In this document: positions 57,343 through 64,000 of the stretch, piece after piece
Layout of the letters: each line of letters opens with the position of its first letter
Position numbering within the stretch: position 1 is the first letter of the stretch
Source: Strigamia acuminata
Lineage: Eukaryota > Arthropoda > Chilopoda > Geophilomorpha > Linotaeniidae
Assembly: GCA_949358305.1 (NCBI GenBank)
Contig: OX442321.1
Span: forward strand, 5,977,605-6,041,604
DNA: 64,000 nucleotides
Direction of reading: 5' to 3'
Notes under the pieces: model-generated
Databases searched by the model: none
Told to the model about the DNA's origin: nothing
The model's input: the letters and a program-made list of their open reading frames with translations, nothing else
Made by a program: the position numbers and the translations under genes

Positions 57343-60038
57343 TTAGTATTTAACTCCATCATCATTTTCATCAAGGTTTGCATGATGCCTTTTTCTTTGA
57401 CGGTTTTTTCGCATTTGTCGGAGTAGTGACCGTATTCTCCGCAGCTGTAACATTTGATGTTACTTTTATCCCCTGTGGGAGTGAATCCCGGTTTTTTCGG
57501 GACGAAGGGCGTCGGGAATCGTCTTTTTCCTCCCAATGCCCCTCTCGCTTTTGTTGCCTGCACGTGTGCTCTGAATTGTGCGATTGCTAAGGCCCGGTGT
57601 GCATGGTGCAAATAGGGACCTTGATCGTCGCATCCCGTCGACAAGTTTTCGAGGTGCTCATTTAGGGCTTCCTCGTCGCTTGATGCTGGCTCCTCTTCTT
57701 TAGCCGTGGCGAGAGGTGTTGTCTCTTCGACTTTCTCCATCTGGGTGGAGTCCGTCGAGGTCACCTGCATCGCCGTTGCTGCCGGTGCTTTCTTTGGGGC
57801 AGCTATCGGGTTGGCTGGAAGAATACTGCCTGCTTTAGGCGTCAGCATTCGTCCGAAGGATGCTTCGGTGAGACTCATTATGCCGCTCAAATATTCACTT
57901 GGCCTCATTAATTTCTCTGAGGTCTTGTGACGTTCGGCGCTCGTCTGCAACCGTTTCTCGTGCGCGTCAGCTTCCTCCGGGGGCAGAGTGGCGTAATACC
58001 GCTGTTCTATTTCTAACGTGTTTGTTAGAAGATAGTTACTGACATCTTGGTAATCGCCAGTGCGGGGTGCACGCATGTCTAGCAGAATTCTTTGCGAGTG
58101 GGCCGATAATCCTCCGTAAAAGATCATCGTAAAACCAGCGGGGTTTATTTCGTACGGCGCTCTTGCAAACAGGAGTTTCGCTCGGGCGTCGTAGTCGGCT
58201 AATGTTTCTCCTGGGGCTTGTCGTAGACCCCGTAATTTGTTACTGATCTCGTCTGGAGTCTCGCCGTATCGGAGATCGAAACGGACGAGAAAATCGTCCC
58301 AGGTTGGGTTTTTCAGTCCCTGGTACCATTCTCGAGCTGACCCCGTAGTTAGCTCCACTAGCCCGTGGGTTAGCATGTCGGCGACGGTGGCTTTTGTCGC
58401 TTTCTTGATACGCATTACTTCGTCCAGGAAGCGGTCTCCGGCCTTCCACGAACCGTCAAATCGCGTTTGAATATAGTGTTGCCAGCGGATGTTACCCGTG
58501 GCTTCACTGCTTGGTTCGTTTCGTACGCCATATTTGCGCTTAACCCTCTCTCCAGCGCGATTATGTTCGTCGCCTGGATGGCCTAGATCGATTCCTTCTC
58601 TTCTGAAAGAGTTCAGCAGGGCTCGGCCTAGCTCAGACATTGTGTAATGTCGGCCAGATGAGTCCTGAAAGTTCCCTTCCTCTGAACGAGGGTTGGAGCT
58701 CCGGGAAGAGCGGTCTGAAGCATTCGGCCGGTTCGACCGGTGCCCATCGCTGCCTTCTTGACTCCTTCCTGTAGACGGTCGACTCGGATGGTCGTCGTCC
58801 GACGAATCGGAGGGCTCGGAGGGATCTCCTTGGGGGTGAAACCTCGGCCCTCTCGGTGGGGTCTCTCCGCCAGCCTTCTTCTGTTTCGAGCCTCCGGATG
58901 GCGGCGGCTCCCCTCCGTCGTTGTTCTCGTAAAAAGAATGCCATCTGTTTTCCTCGCTTTCGGGGCGTTCCCGATTTTTATTTGCGTTTTTCTTTTCGAG
59001 TAACGCGTCGATGGCTGCTCCCGTCTCGGATCTTTTTGAGGGGTGACGGTCCTTTGTTTTTGGGACCGACTCGTCTCTCTTTTGAGATTTCCCCCTTTTC
59101 GCCGTTTTTGCCGGCTTTGTTGCACCTTCTACTGTTGCGTTCCATTCTTTTCGAATTTTAGCTTCTCGTTCTTCCCTCATTTTTTGGACCAGTTTTTCTG
59201 TTCTCTCGGTGGTTCTTCTTTCGCGTTGCTCCCTTTCTTCCTCTTCCTTCCAGAGTTCTCGCCGCTCTGCGCTCAGTCTTCGTTGGCGATTAGTCGCTTC
59301 TTGTCTGGCTTCTTCGCGGGCCTTCTCTCTGGATTGGTGAAGTGCCCGGTTGGGGTCTGGCGCGAAACCTCCGGTGTCACTGGGCGTTACCTGGGGCATG
59401 GGCGTCTCCGCTGCTGGTCTTGCGACCGGCGTCGGGGCTTGTGCCGCGCAGATAGCGTCAGTGAGTAGAGTAATCGATTCCCAGACTGACGTTCCTACTG
59501 GAATGTCTATCATCGCTTTCAGTTGGGCAGCTTGCCGTGTCAACCGAATTAGGTGAGATACCTCGAAGGAAACAACCGCAGGACTCGCCGTAACTCGGGG
59601 GGTTATCGGGGTCCCGCCGTCGTTTTTTCGTGGGGTTTGCTCCACGGACGTCTGAGCCGTGGGTGGCGATGGGTTCGTGCCGACCGTGACCGTTATTTTC
59701 GGAGCTTCATTCGTCTCCTCGGTCATCAATATCGATACTCGTCCTGGCGATACGTCGCGAATTTCTTCTCGATTTTCTATGGCTTCCGGATCGGTATCCT
59801 CGAAGGGTTGCATATTCAAGGGAACCCGCTCTCGCTCTGGCCCGTCTAGGGCCGCGAGCGATGCAGCTTGCTCCTCTTTCTGCGCCTTCGCTCTCCTTTT
59901 ATTCGCTCGGGCTTTCGCCTTTGCGGACATTTCAGGGACGGGACCATCCGATCTCAGGTGGTAGTCGGAGGTCCTTTTTCCCTTCTCGGGCATTCTCTGC
60001 TCGGTTTCAGACGTGGATTGCTCGTCTTTGTCTGACAT
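57303..60038 (-). CDS. gag: Gag polyprotein of the Ty3/gypsy element
   Basis: Gag builds the virus-like particle that packages the element RNA. The 911-residue product begins at an ATG 72 nt after the primer binding site. Residues 1-515 are an unusually long, charged and probably disordered region, including a Glu/Arg-rich likely coiled coil (about 235-300) and Pro/Ser-rich stretches. Residues about 518-690 form the capsid-like retrotransposon Gag domain (WQHYIQTRF...REWYQGL...WDDFLVRFDLRYG...YDARAKLLF). A CCHC zinc knuckle CYSCGEYGHYSDKC is at 863-876 and would bind RNA. Most gypsy Gags are 300-500 residues, so the N-terminal extension is notable. Translation ends at TAA inside the loop of a frameshift stem. 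A -1 shift just before the stop fuses Gag to Pol. Confidence 0.93.
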   Translation of the reverse strand: MSDKDEQSTSETEQRMPEKGKRTSDYHLRSDGPVPEMSAKAKARANKRRAKAQKEEQAASLAALDGPERERVPLNMQPFEDTDPEAIENREEIRDVSPGRVSILMTEETNEAPKITVTVGTNPSPPTAQTSVEQTPRKNDGGTPITPRVTASPAVVSFEVSHLIRLTRQAAQLKAMIDIPVGTSVWESITLLTDAICAAQAPTPVARPAAETPMPQVTPSDTGGFAPDPNRALHQSREKAREEARQEATNRQRRLSAERRELWKEEEEREQRERRTTERTEKLVQKMREEREAKIRKEWNATVEGATKPAKTAKRGKSQKRDESVPKTKDRHPSKRSETGAAIDALLEKKNANKNRERPESEENRWHSFYENNDGGEPPPSGGSKQKKAGGETPPRGPRFHPQGDPSEPSDSSDDDHPSRPSTGRSQEGSDGHRSNRPNASDRSSRSSNPRSEEGNFQDSSGRHYTMSELGRALLNSFRREGIDLGHPGDEHNRAGERVKRKYGVRNEPSSEATGNIRWQHYIQTRFDGSWKAGDRFLDEVMRIKKATKATVADMLTHGLVELTTGSAREWYQGLKNPTWDDFLVRFDLRYGETPDEISNKLRGLRQAPGETLADYDARAKLLFARAPYEINPAGFTMIFYGGLSAHSQRILLDMRAPRTGDYQDVSNYLLTNTLEIEQRYYATLPPEEADAHEKRLQTSAERHKTSEKLMRPSEYLSGIMSLTEASFGRMLTPKAGSILPANPIAAPKKAPAATAMQVTSTDSTQMEKVEETTPLATAKEEEPASSDEEALNEHLENLSTGCDDQGPYLHHAHRALAIAQFRAHVQATKARGALGGKRRFPTPFVPKKPGFTPTGDKSNIKCYSCGEYGHYSDKCEKTVKEKGIMQTLMKMMMELNTNLAKNSQAQASPK

Positions 60039-60110
60039 TTTCTTTCGGTAATTCTACGATTTGGGTTATCTTATTGAGAGATCACAAGTTCAGATTTGAG
60101 ATTTATTTCT

Positions 60111-60130
60111 AAATCCCGGACAGGCCCCCA
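60111..60130 (-). other. Primer binding site, tRNA-Pro-like
   Basis: The minus strand reads TGGGGGCCTGTCCGGGATTT, starting two bases after the LTR. The complement ends in a discriminator C plus CCA and carries a normal T-arm (AAATCCCGG). This matches the 3-prime end of animal tRNA-Pro except for a CT/TC swap in the acceptor stem (18 of 20). First-strand synthesis would prime here. tRNA-Pro priming is uncommon among gypsy elements as I know them. Confidence 0.75.
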
Positions 60131-60132
60131 CG

Positions 60133-60952
60133 TGTCGCGTCCTACTTGGTATAGGTTTAAATAGCGCTAACGTGTAATACTTTACCTGTGATCAATTATG
60201 TAAATACCCAAATGAATACCAAATGTATGTAAATAAACAGGTAATTTATTCACCAGGCTTTATGCCTTTAAAATACACTCAGTAATAATTCTAGAGTCGA
60301 CGTGGTCAGCGTCGAACAAAGGATTTCTCAAGATGGCGTCGTCGATTCCGCGTGGTCGGCGGAACAAAGGCGGCGTCTCGAGTTGTCGTTAATTCGTCAC
60401 GGATTCGTCTTCACGGACGCGGTGGAATGCTCTTTCGAGTCTTCTATCCGTGCCTGTTGTCTAGGGTTTGTTTAGCGTCGCAGAGGCCTCGTCTAGGAAC
60501 TTTGGGGTTCCCTACAAAGCACTCGGACACTTACTTCGGCGAATAATCGTCTGGGCGATTATTCTGGGTGATTTCACAAGGGCTATTCTCGTGCTTTCGC
60601 AGGAATAGCTCGCAAGTGACTTCGTGAGAGTTACAGTTTGCACTTTACTCAGCGATCCTCGATCAATCCTAACTTGTAGTTGAAGTTGGCCTGACGGTGA
60701 GGTAGTTGCTGTGTTCTTGGTGTCGTTTGTGTAAGTTCTGTCTTTAGGCGGGAAACACAGCCTTTTATGCAGTGGGGTGAAGGGCCGGCGATCAACCAAT
60801 GGGGGCTGACCACCAGCCGCTTCCTCCCCCTCGGGGCACACACCTGCCATGGGGAGGTGGAGCCAACTCGGGGGGGAACGACTCTTTAATCATAGTGACT
60901 CATAGGACAAGTATCCGCCCTGGGGGGACACTTATCCAACTGGGTCACCACA
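60133..60952 (-). repeat. 5-prime LTR (820 bp)
   Basis: Identical partner of 48489-49308. In element orientation it supplies the promoter: an ATTGG (inverted CCAAT) box at 60796-60800 and a CATAAAAGG TATA-like box at 60761-60769. Transcription is expected to start some 25-30 bp downstream, near 60735. The LTR ends ...CGCGACA two bases before the primer binding site. Confidence 0.96.
60761..60769 (-). promoter_or_regulatory. TATA-like box in the 5-prime LTR
   Basis: CATAAAAGG on the minus strand, with an inverted CCAAT box about 30 bp upstream. This is the usual layout of an RNA polymerase II promoter inside U3. The start site itself cannot be seen. Confidence 0.6.
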
Positions 60953-60956
60953 ATTC

Positions 60957-61322
60957 CGACAAAAAATAAATGGAAAAACCCGAGTTTTCAATTTATTGTT
61001 TTTGGTTAAAATGGAAATTAGAATCTTCTATCTAAATACAGAAGTGCAGTACAAATTTCCTCATTAGATTTTTTTTTTCATTTGCCATACTTTGTCCCAA
61101 TCATTCTGGCAAAAAAGTTCCACAAACGCATAATTTACTAAGTTTACGTGGACACATTTTTCCAGACAAATGAAAAAATCGAAATAAAATATTAAGGTAA
61201 ATACGGAACCGTATTGACGCATTTTTAAGGGTAGTACGTTCGTATACTAAGCCGCATATTCGATGTAAAACGAAATGAAACAAACTTCATTTGAATAAAG
61301 TGAATATTTATTTATGTGAAAA
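60957..61322. other. Non-coding block right of the LTR element
   Basis: AT-rich sequence with no gene. Before the retrotransposon inserted at ATTC it was continuous with sequence ending at 48488. Confidence 0.45.
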
Positions 61323-61423
61323 TACAGGGGGCGCTGTCATAACAGCGTCATAAAATAACAGGGTATTTTAGGTGCAATACAGGGAAGTGAACATAGCAAA
61401 GGGCTTGCCCTAAAATGCGAATT

Positions 61424-62425
61424 TGTTCACACTAGACACATCGCAAGAAAACTGACGCAACGCAAGCTGCTTGCGTCCAAAAATTCTTGACGTTGACGCC
61501 AATTCCTGCTTCAACTCTGCAAAGCATTATTACTAACAATTACCATGTTTACATGTTGCCAGTTATCTAGATAAGTAAAAATGCAAATTTTTACTTATCT
61601 AGAAAACTGCATGCGTTTACAAAGAATCAGTTTTCCAAAAAATGTGACGTCATATGACGTATTTAACTCTCTGTTATGGTTAAACTTGCGCATTAATCAT
61701 CCACAATGCACTGTGCACAAACAATATGTCTTTCCGCCAACCTCGGAAAATATTGGTTTCTTTCGTTGGTGTTTCCCATGTAACAATATTCATTCTAACA
61801 TTGCGAGCACTGTGCTCGCTCCATTTTGCCGCCATGTTGCATTACAGCGTTGTTGTGACGTCAGCTTATTTAGATAAGCAATGAGTGGGTGTTTACATTG
61901 CAAATGGCAATGCGCAAAACACCCAAAATCTACCTCAAACAAGTGGATTTTAGTTTTCCAGATAAGTTTGACTTTTCTGGAAAACTGATTTGTTTACATG
62001 ATCAGTTTTCTAGAAAAGTAAAATTCGCGTTTTCACTTATCTAGATAAGTGAGTACATGTAAACATGGTAAGTGATAGTGAACAGAAAAAAGCTTAGTTT
62101 AGGTCTAAAGTTGAAGTTAGCGACACAACGCAAGGAAAGGTCTTGCGGCCATCCAATCACGATCTACTCCAACTCTCGTCGATTCACGTCTGGTTGGCGA
62201 GACTTTGCCACATGCAAACAGGCCGCCATTTTCAAATTCTGCAACTAATTCCAGAACTAGATCCAATTCCAGGTTTCATTGAAATCATCTGATTGACCAG
62301 ACGCAACATCAATTGTTTCAGCTCTGTTCACACGTGCCCTACAGTGTGAACACACTATGCGTTGCGTTTGACTAACTTTTCCTTGCGTTGCGTTGCGTCT
62401 AGAGTAAACACAAGTGTGAACCTAG
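61424..62425. mobile_element. MITE copy (CGCAACGCAA family), itself interrupted
   Basis: The right end CACAAGTGTGAACCTAG is the complement of the left end of the 36401 copy, and the body aligns to that copy on both sides of a 526-bp insertion. The left TIR has a small deletion and reads GTTCACACTAGACACATCGC. It retains the right terminus lost in the other copy (TTGCGTTGCGTTGCGTCTAG). The break relative to the uninterrupted copy falls after ACTAACAAT, where the inner element begins. Confidence 0.85.
61543..62068. mobile_element. Innermost MITE (CCATGTTTACATG ends, 526 bp)
   Basis: The left end CCATGTTTACATG is matched by CATGTAAACATGG at the right, with TA outside both (61541-61542 and 62069-62070). 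Further in, TTATCTAGATAAGT and TTTCTAGAAAACTG recur inverted, so each arm is complementary for about 70 bp with changes. The centre is unique-looking sequence with two TGACGTCA sites and CGCCATGTTGC. A shorter relative is at 19931-20109. No transposase is present. The uninterrupted sister sequence at 36.5 kb confirms that this piece is an insertion. Confidence 0.85.
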
Positions 62426-62545
62426 CTTTAAAAGCGCGTCAATACAGTAAATTGAAAAAGTGTTGGGTCTAATTGTGGAGTGTTTAAACTCCATCTCTTT
62501 CGTCGTTATTTTATGACGCGTCTGCCTTCCGCAGCGCCCCCTGTA

Positions 62546-63689
62546 CAATTTGTTTAATAAATTCACTTATGTTAATTTCCACCATAAGACATGGCTGCTT
62601 TTTAATCAATCATCACTTTATCATTCGCATCCAAAAAACCCAAATCCAAATCTTCCCTTTTCCACAAAACTGTGACCATGTAAACTGTGTAATTGACATC
62701 TATCAAACCGCATCATCATCATCATCTTTCCCCCCACCGCAACTCCATAATGGCCAACAAACCACTAGAAAAAGAACAAGACCAGGGCCACAAAAACACG
62801 GCACCCGAGTGTCGTATGTTGGTGGTCACATTCTGCCCCAGAGCAGTCATCCGCGATCAAAACAGAGAGACTTCTTGTGTCATCCATCGAAGGTCGAGCC
62901 AGTCTATAAGTGTGGACCTTGCATGTGCTGGCCACCCTTATCGAGCCCATCAATTTCAATCCAATTTGCAGTTGGTGCTATTGCGACAACCGCCCTTCCA
63001 TCTCATCCACTTTGACGTTGGGCTGCGAGCCAAAAACCGTTGGCAAACCCCGTGGCTGACATATTACCATTGCAAATCAGTTGGGGTCCGTGAGGTGAGC
63101 TTAATCGGTATCAGCCGATAACGTTTCACCCCGAGTTCACTTTTTTTTTATCGCACCAACCTGTCATTGCCAATAAATCTTTGCCGGCATTACTTTTCCA
63201 TCGACTTGGATCCACACTTGTTCCTAACTACATTTCCGCACTTCTTGTTGTCTTTGGGCCCCGTCCAACAGCCCTTATGTGTTCTTGTAATGGATTCAGC
63301 TGGATTGTTTTGTGATGGTGTTGGATTGGAAAGCACGGACTAGAAGACGACCATGTTGAGTGGGCTTGTTTGCATAAGTGTGTTTTTAATCGAGTGACCA
63401 CGTAGGTGGCGCTGCAATCGGCAGCGTCATAAATTATCATAAACAAAAATGGAGTACGAGATACTCCATCATTCCCCCAATTGTGAAACAAGGGTAAACA
63501 ATTAAAACATTGAAAGTTGAAATAAGACATGGAATGTAATATATTAACAATAAACAATTTAAAAAGATGGAAGATTAAACATGTAATAAAAACAAATAAA
63601 AGTGGAAGGAATTTTTACATAAAAAAAGGATTTACTAAATTATAACATTTGCGGATGCTGATGCGGTTGAGCGGATGCTGGATGCGGAA
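62546..63689. other. Non-coding block with GC-richer patch
   Basis: The interval 62750-63110 is less AT-rich and open in several frames on both strands, with no recognised protein. It is a candidate for an exon or conserved element only. No other feature was identified. Confidence 0.35.
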
Positions 63690-63775
63690 ATGGAAGCCGG
63701 AACGTATGGAACGATGGCCGAAACGTGTAGAACAGTAGCAGGAACGTGTGGAACGATAGCCGGAATGCGCGGCGT
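63690..63775. repeat. Short tandem repeat, about 21-bp unit
   Basis: The unit GCCGGAACGTGTGGAACGATA and variants are repeated about four times. It lies just downstream, in minus orientation, of the truncated Gag-like frame and may belong to the same retroelement. Confidence 0.6.
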
Positions 63776-63873
63776 GGAAGCGGGAACGCACATGAAAGTT
63801 TGAAATGGGGGGAAGGGAAAATCGTGGAGATTCTCCCCCCACTCCGATGATTTGGAGTGTTTCCGGAGTGGAA

Positions 63874-64000
63874 TTAATAAAATGCGAGCTCCAAAGGAGG
63901 CTCGGTGGATTGGTAGTGGACTGGTTGTGGAGTAGCAGTAGCGGGTCTGCCGGCGGACATGCAAGCGGACTTGATGTGGCCTTTTTTTCCGCAGCCGTAA
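63874..64000 (-). CDS. C-terminal end of a Gag-like nucleocapsid protein, cut by the window edge
   Basis: The minus-strand frame entering from the right edge gives YGCGKKGHIKSAC and then about 28 further residues, including a Pro/Gln/Thr-rich stretch, before TAA at 63874-63876. CGKKGHIKSAC fits the C-x4-H-x4-C part of a CCHC zinc knuckle; the first cysteine would lie two residues further right, outside the window. Such knuckles near a protein C-terminus are typical of retrotransposon Gag. A host CCHC protein is possible but less likely. It differs in sequence from the Gag of the 48-61 kb element, so it marks a second retroelement whose 5-prime part lies beyond this window. Confidence 0.65.
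   Translation of the reverse strand, partial: YGCGKKGHIKSACMSAGRPATATPQPVHYQSTEPPLELAFY

Larger units (their letters stand above)
48489..60952 (-). mobile_element. Complete Ty3/gypsy LTR retrotransposon (12.46 kb)
   Basis: The element reads on the minus strand: 5-prime LTR (60133-60952), primer binding site, gag, -1 frameshift, pol, a spliced third gene, polypurine tract, 3-prime LTR (48489-49308). The host sequence ATTC is duplicated at 48485-48488 and 60953-60956. Pol order protease-RT-RNase H-integrase places it in Ty3/gypsy (Metaviridae), as opposed to copia. Both LTRs are 820 bp and I see no difference between them, and all frames are open, so the insertion is recent and possibly active. 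The body is clearly GC-richer than its AT-rich surroundings. It is longer than most gypsy elements because gag is large and a roughly 3.4-kb third gene region is present. Confidence 0.96.
61325..62543. mobile_element. Outer TA-flanked TIR element (CAGGGGGCGCTG ends) hosting two nested insertions
   Basis: CAGGGGGCGCTG at 61325-61336 is matched by CAGCGCCCCCTG at 62532-62543, each bordered by TA (61323-61324 and 62544-62545). A second inner complementary block is GCGTCATAAAATAAC / GTTATTTTATGACGC. TA duplication with such ends suggests a mariner/Tc1-type MITE. The interior is almost entirely occupied by a second element (61424-62425). Similar sequence AAGTGAAT...TTTATT just outside both ends hints that the true boundary may lie slightly further out. 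Confidence 0.78.

Noticed and set aside
49155-60112. Many plus-strand open frames of 60-175 codons inside the retrotransposon
   Set aside because: They are antisense shadows of the GC-rich gag, pol and third-gene frames. None shows its own conserved motif.
62569-63121. Plus-strand frames of 142 and 148 codons
   Set aside because: They overlap each other and a minus-strand frame and lack recognisable motifs. The patch is listed only as a candidate for conservation testing.

Overview
This is an AT-rich, repeat-dense stretch of nuclear DNA from a eukaryote. It is most likely an invertebrate animal: the window has Ty3/gypsy, copia-like and DIRS-like reverse transcriptase sequence, many short hAT and TA-target inverted-repeat elements, long poly(A)/poly(T) tracts, and no operons or bacterial gene spacing. 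An arthropod fits best, but the sequence does not settle the species. I find no convincing host protein-coding exon. Almost every interpretable feature is a transposable element, a minisatellite or a small RNA-derived remnant, and several CpG-richer unique patches may be regulatory or unrecognised exons.

Layout. 1-48.4 kb is AT-rich non-coding DNA with short elements and tandem repeats. Elements with clean ends include a hAT-type element inside a larger foldback (482-1171), a long-inverted-repeat element with an 8-bp target duplication (15857-16376), two hAT-type elements with 8-bp duplications (33932-34169 and 42601-43126), a MITE at 47254-47737, and a gene-remnant layer: a DIRS-like reverse transcriptase scrap (about 32.2 kb), a deleted copia remnant (39.6-40.1 kb) and a 5S-rRNA-derived sequence (45.7 kb). 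Minisatellites occur at 3.6, 6.7, 7.9, 8.8, 10.3, 11.7, 18.7, 25, 38.9 and 44.7 kb.

48485-60956 is a complete Ty3/gypsy LTR retrotransposon in minus orientation. It has two 820-bp LTRs that I read as identical, an ATTC target duplication, a tRNA-Pro-like primer binding site and a polypurine tract. Gag is 911 aa with a CCHC knuckle, and pol carries protease, RT, RNase H and integrase. Gag and pol are linked by a textbook -1 frameshift signal: A_AAA_AAC, a 6-nt spacer and a 9-bp stem. Downstream of pol, where env would be, lies a large third gene. It has no nearby ATG of its own, but a consensus splice acceptor and an upstream ATG-containing mini-exon with a consensus donor join in phase. Its predicted product (about 967 aa) is arginine/serine- and proline-rich, has a basic nuclear-localisation-like cluster, and has no signal peptide or membrane segment, so it is not an ordinary envelope. 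This is the most interesting object in the window.

60.96-64 kb holds three TIR elements nested one inside another (61325-62543). At the right edge is the C-terminus of another Gag-like protein with a zinc knuckle, cut by the window end.

The retrotransposon genes form a coherent system: Gag assembles particles, the frameshift sets the Gag to Gag-Pol ratio, Pol copies and integrates, and the third protein is probably made from a spliced RNA. The short elements lack transposases and would depend on hAT, mariner-like or other transposases supplied elsewhere.
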